From assembly GCA_003427395.1 (NCBI GenBank), contig BFEA01000225.1:775571-801752 (forward strand): a stretch of DNA of 26,182 nucleotides, in the 5' to 3' direction. The position numbers and the translations under genes were made by a program. The notes below the pieces were generated by a model. It ran no database searches, was not told the origin of the DNA, and saw only the letters and a program-made list of their open reading frames with translations. The stretch comes from Chara braunii (lineage: Eukaryota > Streptophyta > Charophyceae > Charales > Characeae). Each line of letters starts with the position of its first letter. Within the stretch, counting starts at the first letter, position 1. Shown here in pieces: positions 1 to 9,117 of the stretch.

Positions 1-88
<88 letters not shown>
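1..88. repeat. (CT)n microsatellite
   Basis: Uninterrupted CT dinucleotides from the first base of the window to about position 88. The tract abuts the left edge of copy A of the 0.9 kb dispersed repeat, exactly as a second CT tract abuts copy B near 9115. Its length in the assembly may not be the true length. Confidence 0.97.
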
Positions 89-90
<2 letters not shown>

Positions 91-982
91 ACGATACCCC
101 GATGCGTGCAATCCGTCGCCTCGCACCCACACAGAGTTGTCACCCCGCTTAGTTCGAGCATGCAAGCGCCTGTGTGCGCCAGTCCTTCGCGGCCCCATGT
201 CAACCCCGCATACCCAGCATCAGCTCGTCGGATCGCCCAACTCTCGACTCACCTTCTGATTCTTGCTCGTTAACCGATCCTCTCGGCCGTGCTAACTCCA
301 AAATTCATAGAGAGCAAGTTAATCGCGCTTGCAAAATTTATAGCAAGAGTGTTTGCGCGAGATATTCGGGATTGTGCTGGAGTGGGAAGGAAGGAGGAGG
401 AAGGAAGTGTCTACGACTGCATGGCTAGACCGAGGTGTAGGGGATGTAGCCACACTCCACACATCGATCCAGTCATGCAATCGTTCGGGCAAATAGGACA
501 CGGGAAAGAGTATGTGCGCAGGGGCGCAACGAAGATATCAAGAAAGAAATGATTTAGTTACATTCACGCCGCCAAGAAGAAAATTACAGTTACACGTAAG
601 ATTAAGGCGCAGAAAAGTCAAGTACAGATCCTGACGCGGCAAAGTGTAAGCAAGCAAGAAGCGTCGTGCAGTTGTTGGCAAAATTGCGATGCACCCAAAT
701 TTCTACCCTAAATCCTAATTGCAAAAAGAAATTCCGAGAGCCCGCGGGGGCTTGATATCAGTTGAAAATTCAAAAAGATACTCCTACGCGATGATCGCGC
801 CAAAACTCTCATTTCCCACAGCAGAACAAGAAAGAAGTTATGACAACAGTTATCCTCCACGCTCGCTAAGGTGCAATCAATTACCAACCGTCGTGGGACC
901 ATACCAGCCTCAAGTCCGAATGGGCGAGGGCATCCATGCAATTTGATGGGCCCCTCTTGATCAACCCCCGAAGTAGCCTTGC
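89..982 (+). repeat. 0.9 kb dispersed repeat, copy A
   Basis: This stretch aligns in the same orientation with 9116-9983. Both copies start just after a CT tract with ACGATACCCCGATGCG and share long near-identical blocks. For example, the block at 297-362 differs from its partner by a single base over about 65 bases. Other blocks carry small indels and substitutions. It has no convincing coding capacity; the short open frames here lack codon structure or recognisable motifs. The alignment continues past the insertion at 983-1257 for a few dozen bases. It could be a fragment of a transposon family that I do not recognise. LTR identity is unlikely because no primer-binding site or TG...CA termini are visible. 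Confidence 0.85.
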
Positions 983-1257
983 AACTAGCATTTCGTCAAA
1001 ATGGACATGTTTTATTTTTTGAACGAAATTGAAACCGAGTTTTTTGGTCGAAAACTCGTGAAAATTTGATGTTTATGAGGGTCCGACGTTTGTAAAACGC
1101 TGGACCCCCTTGCTGGTCCATGTACAGCAAGGGGGTCCAACGTTTTACAAACGTCGTACCCTCAGGAACAACAAATTTCGATGAGTTTTTGGCCAGAAAA
1201 CTCGATTTCAATTTCGTTCAAAAAATAAAAGATGTCTATTTTAACGAAATGGTCGTT
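983..1257. mobile_element. Palindromic MITE-like foldback element (275 bp)
   Basis: The whole interval folds back on itself: arms of about 130 bp meet near 1120, with only scattered mismatches. The termini are AACTAGCATTTCGT at 983-996 and the inverse of AACGACCATTTCGT at 1244-1257, which match at 12 of 14 positions. TTGC flanks both sides (979-982 and 1258-1261) and is the likely target-site duplication. The related repeat copy B has TTGC once, at 9980-9983, followed directly by the homologous flank, so it looks like the empty site. There is no transposase, so it would be non-autonomous. The superfamily is not assignable from a 4-bp duplication alone. Transcription would give a long hairpin RNA. 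Confidence 0.85.
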
Positions 1258-2009
1258 TTGCGAAGAAAGTCGCCTGGTTGCAGAATACAGTTTGTCATAT
1301 ATATGACAGCCAGGGGGTTCCAATCTTGAGCAAGCTCCTGCTTGCTCTCTCAACATCCGCCGATTCCGTTGGGTAGAAAAAAACACCGACCATTGATGTG
1401 GAACCTCACGTGCCACTTACCGTGAGATAAGAGTGTGGAAGTGATCCAGGTGGCATTCGTGAGTTTTGAACCTAGAGGTTGCCGGGGAAAGGTAATCTTA
1501 TAACGGGCGGGGGAGGAGGGTGAGCGCGCGGGAGAGGTGGTAGAAAGTGACGAAGTTCTCGATCTCCAGCGGGGAGCCGAGCGTAGTGGATGGTGTGATG
1601 GATGTGTGAGAAACGATGGTCTTGATGGGGGAGAGAGGCAAGGTAATCAGGGTAGAGGGTGTAGAGAGTGCGGGGGATTGCGGCGCGGAAGTTCTCATAA
1701 TATTCGCACGTGGGGATAATACCCGTGATTATACAATAGACTTCTATATTATTATATTCGCGCCATGCTATGCTAAAGACAAGGACGTGGAGGGGAAAGG
1801 AGGTTACGAGAGAGCGAGTGGTGGCATGCGGGAAGACGGTGGCGATGAGGCGGGTGGAATTGAGGAATTTTGCTTTGGCGCCTGCTGCTTGATCCCGCTG
1901 CGCCGGTGACGCCATCTCCCCCAAGTTCCTCATGCTGCGACTTTGGATCGTGCGTCGGATCACCTTGTAACAGCTGCGCCGCTGGTCTGTGAAATTGCTC
2001 TACTGGCCG
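1258..2009. other. Non-coding spacer with a 16-bp palindrome
   Basis: The first few dozen bases continue the homology of copy A with copy B past 9980. A perfect 16-bp palindrome TGTCATATATATGACA lies at 1293-1308. A 163-codon open frame on the minus strand (1963-1472) follows the end of ORF3b in another frame. I recognise no domain in it, and its C-terminal part is a low-complexity Pro/His/Arg stretch, so I do not call it a gene. The 3' LTR of the minus-strand retroelement would be expected here, but I see no matching copy upstream of gag. Confidence 0.5.
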
Positions 2010-2810
2010 CTATCCTTCTGCCCTCTCTCGTATTTTCTGCGCCACAGTCTCGTCTTCTTCTTTGCTCCGTTCGCTGGAGCTGTCCGACTCCTCCGACCCA
2101 CTTCCTCTTGATTCGTTGTAGTCGGGGTCATCAGATTCCGCCTCAGAAGTCTCCTCTTCTTCTTCTTCTTCTTCTTCTTCTTTACTCACCTCTTCTCTCT
2201 CTTCACTCGCCTCTTCTCTCTCTCCCCCTCTCCGAATGATCGGATCCCAAAAGGTCAGGTTGGTCATGTCGATGACTAGGTAGTGGCCCGAGGAGGGGTA
2301 ATAGCAATTGTCCCCGTCGATCTCCGTGCACGGGGACCACAACAGATGCGGCGCTAAGGTACGTGTAGGCGCGATCGGCGTAGGACGTTGCTCGCAGCGA
2401 GAGAGGATGTTCAGAGGCAGGTCGTCGAGGAGTTGCATCAAGAATATCAGTACTTCTCTCGTAATAGGCTCCAGGTGACCGTCCCTCACCGTCCCGAATG
2501 AGATCCCCAACAGTTCTCCCTCCGTATCTGTCCTCCATGCCTGGACTATCAGCAGTAACTGTTCCACTTCATCGTTCGAGACTTCGTCTTCCTCGTCTTT
2601 GTTTGCTGGCTCGGCCCAGTGGAACACCACTATGAGAAGACAAAAGCTTAGTGCCACATACGCGTTCCACCACTCCCTCCACTTGGTGGCTTCGAGGATC
2701 GACACATCCAGTTGCTCGATCCGAAAGGACAGAGGGGCGTCGGTGGCTGATTGCCAGAAGGTGGGGAGGTAGGATGGGAGCCGGAAGGTTGAGAGACGGT
2801 GCTGGATCAT
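2010..2810 (-). CDS. ORF3b: membrane-segment and acidic-tail protein of the Ty3/gypsy element
   Basis: An open frame of 266 residues lies downstream of integrase, where env-like or accessory frames occur in some LTR elements. I recognise no family. What is visible: a Trp-rich lead-in followed by a hydrophobic run (about residues 50-65, YVALSFCLLIVVFHW) that could be one membrane-spanning helix; a mixed central region; and a strongly acidic Glu/Ser/Asp tail (about 196-256) with a run of ten or more Glu encoded by a GAA-type repeat near 2150-2185. The ATG at 2810-2808 overlaps the TGA of ORF3a as ATGA. The frame could be a separate cistron, or the second half of one protein split by a frameshift. 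It has no internal stop, whereas gag and pol of the same element carry many. Confidence 0.6.
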   Translation of the reverse strand: MIQHRLSTFRLPSYLPTFWQSATDAPLSFRIEQLDVSILEATKWREWWNAYVALSFCLLIVVFHWAEPANKDEEDEVSNDEVEQLLLIVQAWRTDTEGELLGISFGTVRDGHLEPITREVLIFLMQLLDDLPLNILSRCEQRPTPIAPTRTLAPHLLWSPCTEIDGDNCYYPSSGHYLVIDMTNLTFWDPIIRRGGEREEASEEREEVSKEEEEEEEEEETSEAESDDPDYNESRGSGSEESDSSSERSKEEDETVAQKIRERAEG

Positions 2811-3292
2811 AGGGGCGACGCAAGAGGAAGGAGCTCTAGGATGAAGACCTCCGACGCGGCAAGGGAAACCCGAAGCTGGTTGAGGTCGGCGTCGTTAGTG
2901 GAGACGATCTGCTCCCCAGGCCGAGCCAAAAGCTGGATCCACGTGGTCGTGAGATCCCGCGCCCAGATCCGCAGCTGTCGGAGGACGTGCGTGTAGGCTC
3001 CTTCGTGCAGCGTCGTAAGATCGCCGGTAAAGGTGACTATCACCGACATGTGGCTGACGCCTGGTGCAGACAGCCGTAGAAAAGTCGACGCCTCGGCCAA
3101 CACTTGTGCTCTATCACTGACACGTACGGACTGGAATTCCGCTGGCGTGTGTACAGCCGCCGTGCTAAAGAAGGCCACAAATCGGAGAAGATCGGGGCTC
3201 AATCGTGGATGTCACACTTGCCGAATAGACGAGATATTTCCCCTAGGTCTCATCATACGCTCACTGATGACCTGATCCGTGGAAAAGCTCAT
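2807..3292 (-). pseudogene. ORF3a: extra frame after integrase, one internal stop
   Basis: The frame starts at the ATG at 3292-3290, which overlaps the pol stop TGA (3291-3289) as ATGA, and runs 161 codons to a TGA at 2809-2807. A TGA at 3214-3212 interrupts it at about codon 27; CGA to TGA would explain that stop. After the stop there is a moderately hydrophobic stretch (LLRFVAFFSTAAV) and then a mixed alpha-helical-looking region. I do not recognise a family. Placement after integrase and before ORF3b makes it an accessory or env-like part of the same element. An alternative is that 3a and 3b are one ~430-residue protein split by an indel at 2810. Confidence 0.5.
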
Positions 3293-5500
3293 GGCGATAT
3301 GGGAGAAGGCGGAGACGAAGACTGGGGAGAAGGAGAAGCGCTGTATTCGAGATCGTCGTTTTCCTCCTCAGAAGTGGGGGACAACGTAGACGGTGAGAGA
3401 GATGGAGAAGGGGGTAAGGGAAGGAGATAGGACACGTGTTGGATGATCGGTCGAGCCGATCGACTCCCTGAGACCTCCGGCGCAGGCCGCACCATATTCA
3501 CCCCGCTAGGACCGAGCTTAACTACGAGGAATCGCCCGAAGAATCGTGACGCTAACTTACCCCGACGACCACATTTCCTTACTTGCACTATGTCCCCTAA
3601 TTTATACTAGGGCCGGGGTCCAGCATTCTCATTCCGGGTGTCATAGCTACGGACCTGCTGTCCGTGGGCCATTTCGGTCATTCGCTGTCTTTTCCGGGCT
3701 AACTGAGGAAGGGTCTTTTCCATCAGTTCCAAGTGGCATTGGGCCTTGTCCTTGACTGTCGCCCTCGTGGACCGTCGTCCAAGGGTCGTTTCGTCGTTCA
3801 GGCTCGGTAGAGCTACGCAAGCCAAACTATTGGTCCGTAATTGAAAAGGGGACAGCCCGGTGGACTCATGGGGTGTCCCCCGGTGAACGGTTAGGATGTG
3901 ATCCACTATGTCGGGTCAAGGCCTCGTATCTCTAGCTGCGATATTCTGCCGGAGGGCGGTCTTGATTACTCGGTTGGCATTTTCTACGAGGCCATTTGAT
4001 TGGGACATAAGCGGGGCGGTGTTCTGAATAGAGACACCATGCGTGACCAGACTCCTTAGGACTTCCCCTCAGAATTCGACCCCATTATCTGTTAGGATTT
4101 CCTTGGTATCCTTATGCATTTCGAGGAAACGGTTGATATATCGTACAATTTCCGCCGTCTATCGCGTTTTATAGGGATACGCCTCTATCCATGTGGAGAA
4201 ATGATCCACAAAAACAAGGAGGACTCAATACTCGCAGCTATTCGGGCCAGGGGGAACGATAATGTCTGTCGTGTCCATACTGATTCTTTGGAATGGTCGT
4301 TTGACTACCTTTGGGATAATGGATCGGGGAGGCTGAATCGACGCTTTATCCGCCACGCAGATTGAACAAATTTTGACAATGAATTTAACATCATCCCTGA
4401 TACTGGACCAGTACCATTCAATCTTATCAATAGTCGACGTTGTAATCCTGACAGCAAAATGAGCGGCGGTCTCCTCGGGAGCTGACCTAACCCAGTCATA
4501 CCTCATGCACGGATGAGGTACTGACATCCAAATCCCACTCCCGTCAGTCTTTCGCTTTTCTAACCGTCTGTTGCTCCATCGGTAATCCCGTGCCCTCTCG
4601 TTGGACCGCCTCCGATCTTCCTTGGTAAATTCTCAGAGGGAGTTTTCAACCACTGTAGCTATTAGAACGACGTCTCTCCATACCTCGGCATGCCGAAATC
4701 TGCGTGTCTTTTCCAGTCCTTCGGACATGGCTTTGAGGAATCTAGCCTCCGTCGGGATTTTGTCGTTATGACACAAAGGATATAACCAAGCTTTATCCGC
4801 GTTCCTATGTTGGACACAAGATCTGTGGGCCCTAAAGGCACACCGTTCAAAGTCTACCCACTCGACATAACCTTCTCGACTAGGACGCATAGGGATCGAA
4901 TAAACTCGTGATATTGCTTCACAAAAATAACAGAACTTGTCAGGCAGGGAGAGAAAAAAAGAAGATATGGGAGAAATGGGGCAGGGAGCCCTTATAATTA
5001 TCTTCTCCACCCGTCGCCATGAGGCGACGTGTCAGTTCTCGGAGGTTCCAGGGAGAATGACCACTTCTCCATAAGACGGTCCCTTGGTCGGCTCCAACTC
5101 CTTCCATGAAGTGATCTCTTCTCCCTTAGCCACCTTGATCGACCGATGCAGTTGTGTCACCCGTCCGTGTTCCCACGTTTCTTCGTCTTTCGATGGACGA
5201 TGTCAAAATTGTACTCCTGTAGCTGGACATCCCATCGTCCAATCATCCCCGTATAGTTAGTGAGCCTTTTGAGAGCCAACAGATGCTCATGATCCGTAAC
5301 GAGGAGAAACTTCTTCCCGTATAGGTGCGGATGAAAATGTTGGATTCCTCATACGACCACGTAGCATTCGCCTTGAGGGGCTGAGTCGTTCCATCGTTCG
5401 TCCGGTACTGTTTGCGAAGCGTACTCAATGACGTGTTTTCGGCCGTCCTTCCCTTTCTGCGCTAAAATGGCGGTGACTGCTAGTTTGGTAAGGGCAAACC
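3289..5500 (-). pseudogene. pol: Ty3/gypsy pol remnant: RNase H - PHD-like finger - integrase
   Basis: Translated on the minus strand, this gives in order: the C-terminal half of RNase H (5500-5161, with EYASQTVPDE, APQGECY and YGKKFLLVTDHE); a linker with a PHD-like zinc finger (4941-4762); the integrase zinc domain (His pair region near 4470, CSIC near 4390); the DDE core (SMDTTD near 4270, TDNGVEF near 4080, NGLVENANR near 3980); and the integrase C-terminal domain (GDIVQVRK, RFFGRFLVVKLGPSGVN, 3590-3490) with an acidic Ser/Pro tail. The reading frame is kept from 5160 to 3289, broken only by stop codons. One apparent single-base deletion lies at 5160/5161. Protease and most of RT are missing. 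It is inactive as it stands. Confidence 0.93.
4762..4941 (-). other. Degenerate PHD-type zinc finger within pol
   Basis: Between RNase H and integrase the frame reads FCYFC, then WVDFERCAFRAHRSCV, then WLYPLC. Spacing and neighbours match the C4HC3 PHD pattern (CxxC ... CxxC-x4-H-xx-C ... W-x-C-xx-C), with two ligands replaced: Phe for the third Cys and Tyr for the seventh. Each is one base from a Cys codon. PHD fingers usually read the histone H3 tail, so in an element this could tether the integration complex to chromatin, the role that chromodomains play in chromoviruses. The motif reading is direct; the function is inference. Confidence 0.65.
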
Positions 5501-6972
5501 GCTTCCGGTTTGCCTTGCAATGCTACAACATTCGTTCGTTTGCCTGCTCGGACAATGTTCAAGACATCAATTTCTCCCGTAACGAAAGCGGGTCCGCCGG
5601 ACTCCATTTCCCCTGGGGATGGTCTCCATTCGGTTACTTCGCATGGTTCATTCGCGGGACGGATGGTTCCAATCATTCCTACCCCCGGGTAACCCAGGGA
5701 GATGTATTGGTCGAGCGGGATATCCGCAGCTTCCTCGGTAATGACTATCGCACTCCCTCCTCCCTCAGCCTTTTCTACCATCATGCCTACCCTTCCTGGT
5801 CCGTTGGCCACGGGTGCCGCTTCCTCAGGGGCTGCTCCCATCCGGACTTGTGTCGCTCGGTTGGGGCAGTCTTGGGCTATGTGGCCTGACCGGTGACACG
5901 TGTAACGTACACCTAGATTAGCTACAACACCTCCTGCAGCTTGGGCGGGGGCTGCCCCCAGTGCTATTGGTGCAACTCGGACGACGATGGGGTGCATCGA
6001 CCTCATCAAAGATTCTATCCGGGTATTATGCTCGCGCTATTCTTTCTTGCTCTCCTGCATTAGGCTAACTAAAGTTTGAGTTAATTCCCGTATTGCACTT
6101 GATTCGTTAAACTTAGCAACCATATCTGGGGGAGGCGTAGGTGTGACCATTACGGGTAGTCCTGTGGTCGTGTCCGATATGGATCTCTTGACTCCAACTT
6201 GTTCTAGATAGGTGACGGGACTAGAGACGAAGCCCATGTTTTCAAATTTGTTTTGGAGCGCGACTAACTCAGTCTTCGCTCTGGCCAATTATCAGACATC
6301 CCCTTCCGTAGCGTGGTCTTCTCCTTCTAGGAAGCTAGTGGCAAACTTTCGCTCCATCTCTTCCGCCCCGTCCATGATCTGTTGCATGGTGTGATTGATG
6401 GGGGAAAATTGCTTTCGCAATTTCGACCGCATTGCATGGTTGCAAAGCCCATCGATGAACAAATCCTTTCCGACCTTCTCGTCTCTTTTAAATTTGACGA
6501 ACAACCTGTAGAACCTACTGCGATACTCTGTGACGAATTTGAGGGGTTTCTGGATTCGATCTTTAATCATGAAGAAAACTTGTTCAGGGTGTATGTAATC
6601 GAACCGGTGTAAGAAGTCCCTCTCGAAGGTCGGGAGATCTACCCAAGCGAACCAATAATGCGCATCCCCTCCCAACAGGGTGGGGATGTTAATCCTCGCC
6701 TCGTCATTGTTATATTGTTGCGGACGCAGCGTAGCTAGTCATGCTCCGGCCAAAGGATGTGCAGGATCGAAGAGGTACAAATCGGGTGGGGCTGCAGGTG
6801 CTCAAACTCGGGGAATAGGAGACCCGCCTTGCGGTGCGTTAGTGTTTTGTGCCCGATTGGCGTTCATGCTAGCGGCCTGTCGACCTACCGATCTACTCGT
6901 AGTTACAACAGGGTCGCGTCGTGGCGCGTTCCTCTGCCTAGGCTGCCCTTTTTTCGCCAGATCGATCTTCAT
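5425..6972 (-). pseudogene. gag: Ty3/gypsy gag remnant with zinc knuckle
   Basis: One frame runs from an ATG at 6972-6970 to 5425, with five in-frame stops, two of them adjacent (TGATAA near 6294-6289). The core (6660-6300) has the retrotransposon Gag capsid pattern: DAHYWFAWVDLPTFERDFL, then FVTEYRSRFYRLF, then a helical region ending EEMERKFA. A helical heptad-like segment follows (6285-6240). A zinc knuckle near 5912-5862 reads RYTCHRSGHIAQDC, i.e. CCHC with the first Cys replaced by Arg (TGT to CGT is one step). Beyond it the sequence is Ala/Gly/Pro-rich. Near 5530-5500 it runs into RNase H sequence in another frame, so protease and RT were deleted there. Confidence 0.88.
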
Positions 6973-8145
6973 AGCCTACCCGCTTAACAACCCCTGAGCT
7001 TGCCACGTGTCGACTTTGGTACCAACCTTACGCCCGACGTGACTTCCTGATCGGAGTTGGAGTGGGCCTAGAAGTGCGATAAAGGGGGTGTGCCAAGGAT
7101 TTTAGGAAAGTGGGGGTGGAGTCCCAGGTCGGAACTTAGATCTCCTGTGTCAAGTTTCACGGATATGAGTGCAAGTGAGTAGGTGAGGGACGGGGATTTG
7201 TTTTAGGTTTCGGGGAGCGGGGCCATTGCCTCCGTTGGGCCCGTCGTCTGGGGCGGATCCGTATCCGGTTTATCGCAAGGACTTTATAGCTATCTCGTTG
7301 GTTTAACACCTGCCGACACTGGATGCCACAGGTCTCTGAGTCGGACGCAGCCGGTCTCAGCCGAAGGCTGTGCTCTCGCCGTTCTTCTCCCGAGCGAGTT
7401 CGCCGGATGAAGCCGGACACTCGGTAACCGTGGTCATGCAGGCACTCTGAGCACGTAGGTAAGGGCCAGTAGGGAGTGAGCACCTGCCAGGGGGCAATGG
7501 TCAAGGAGTGAAAGGGAAAAATACGATGATAGGGAGAAAATTCGGTTTCCAAAATAATAATTTCGGGTTCCACGACGATGTGACATGTATATGAGTTGGG
7601 ATAGCCGGGGAGGTGGGGGATACATTCCAAAGCCTGACCAATATCCCACTTGCAAATACGTTCATTTCTTGTTGAGTGTGGAAATTTTGGAGGTTCCGCT
7701 CTCGATCATGCATACAGACACGAGTGCTCCCAATACTCCTGTAATTCACGATCCCTTAGACACTCTCGGTCAGTGCACAAATTTTTTGCCCTCCTTTGTT
7801 TTTAGTCAAGGTCTGTATGTGCCACGTTTGGTGTTTGTTGGGTTCCTGGAGCTGGTTGTTTTGGGTAGTGGTGAAAATTGTGAAAATCGACAAATTAAAA
7901 TGTTGCTGAAATTTTATGAAAGTGCACTTTTGGCTTGCTGTTTTATATGTTTTTAATTGTTTTTTTTCCGTTTTTACAATCAGTTAGTAAGATGTGCACT
8001 CTACCAATTGGTGTGAAGTATGGTTAAAATGACCCTTGGTTTTCTTATTAATGGGGGTGAAAATTGGGGGGTTGGTTAACCTCCTCTCGGTCAGTGATGC
8101 GGAAGGGGATTTCGGTATTCATACTGTGATGTGGGGCGGAGATCC
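6973..8145. other. Gag-upstream non-coding region
   Basis: This should contain the leader and 5' LTR of the minus-strand element. I see TGGTACCAAAGTC on the minus strand near 7023-7011, which only loosely resembles a methionyl-tRNA primer-binding site. No segment matches 1.3-2.0 kb as a partner LTR. The rest, including the AT-rich part at 7500-8050, has no recognisable gene. Confidence 0.4.
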
Positions 8146-8241
8146 AGACATTCGGGAAGCTTGACCGGCTACAGATCTTGCAGATATGGGGTGGATATCG
8201 AGATATTCGGGGAGCTTGGCCGGCTACAGATCTTGCAGACA
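8146..8241 (+). repeat. Tandem duplication, 55-bp period
   Basis: Two units begin at 8146 and 8201. Each carries ATTCGGG(G/A)AGCTTG(A/G)CCGG followed by CTACAGATCTTGCAGA, with only a few differences. It lies immediately before the longer tandem duplication. Confidence 0.85.
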
Positions 8242-8271
8242 CGTGTGTGACGACCTTCGTCAGTCGGACTC

Positions 8272-8968
8272 ACACGTGCGTGCACAAGATCTGTTTGACA
8301 GTCAGGCCGGTATTGGCAATCAGTCCACAACCTCTACATGTAAGGCCGACGAAGGATGCTCGCAACGTGAGACATGCATCTAACCAACGAGCATGCTTAT
8401 CTAACTTACATTTAAGGAAACGTTATACATCCATGCATTTAACTCAACGGTTTCCAAGATCAGAGGACATACATGGACCGAGCAATCAACCAAACAATTG
8501 GAACAAAGAAAGAGTGAGGCGAAGACGAAAATCACACATTACTTTTATAAGGAAAAGAAAAATCCGAGAGTGATCGGTCCGAAAACAAGAACGATTTGTG
8601 CCATGTGCACACGATCTGTTCGTCGGTTAGGCTGGTATTGGCCAATAGCTCGTAACCTTACAGGGGTATTGACATGTTAGCCCGAAGATAGGTGATCGTG
8701 AAATGAAACAATTGTCTAACCAACTAGCATGCTTATCCAACTCATGTTCAGAAAGAAAACCGTCAAATCATACATGCATCGAACTCCAAACGTCCCGACG
8801 ATCAGAAGACATACATGGGCTGGAGAATTAGTCAGCCAAATAATCAGTCAGCCAAATCAACCACTCCAAACAAGGAAGGAAAGGGGCGGGGGAAGAGAAT
8901 CACACATTAATTAACAAGAAACGAAAAGTCCGAGAGTAGTCGATCCAAAAACGAGGACGACTTGCGCC
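8272..8968 (+). repeat. Tandem duplication, ~0.33 kb units
   Basis: Two diverged direct units, about 8272-8601 and 8602-8968. Shared landmarks in the same order are GTGCACA(A/C)GATCTGTT, GGTATTGGC, TCTAACCAAC(G/T)AGCATGC, GA(C/A)ATACATGG, AATCACACATTA, and GTCCGAGAGT (second unit) against ATCCGAGAGT (first unit). The second unit has a short local duplication (AGTCAGCCAAAT, 8830-8858). Frames through it are broken, so I call it non-coding. Confidence 0.8.
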
Positions 8969-9024
8969 CGACGTCAAAATTACTCAGCAGAATTAAAGAA
9001 AGGCGCCATTCCAACACATCCCCT

Positions 9025-9047
9025 TCCCCCCCCCCCCCNCCCCCCCC

Positions 9048-9115
<68 letters not shown>
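9025..9115. repeat. Poly-C then (CT)n tract
   Basis: A homopolymer C run (about 9025-9058, one ambiguous base at 9039) passes directly into CT dinucleotides to 9115. It abuts copy B of the 0.9 kb repeat. Length and junction are likely assembly-limited. Confidence 0.95.

Positions 9116-9117
<2 letters not shown>

Noticed and set aside
1472-1963. 163-codon minus-strand frame after ORF3b
   Set aside because: No recognisable domain, a low-complexity C-terminus and overlapping frames on the other strand; kept only as a remark.
2150-2185. CTT/GAA repeat as an independent microsatellite
   Set aside because: It encodes the poly-Glu run of ORF3b, so it is described there.
7011-7023. TGGTACCAAAGTC on the minus strand as a primer-binding site
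   Set aside because: Only a loose match to the initiator-Met complement, and no LTR end is recognisable next to it.
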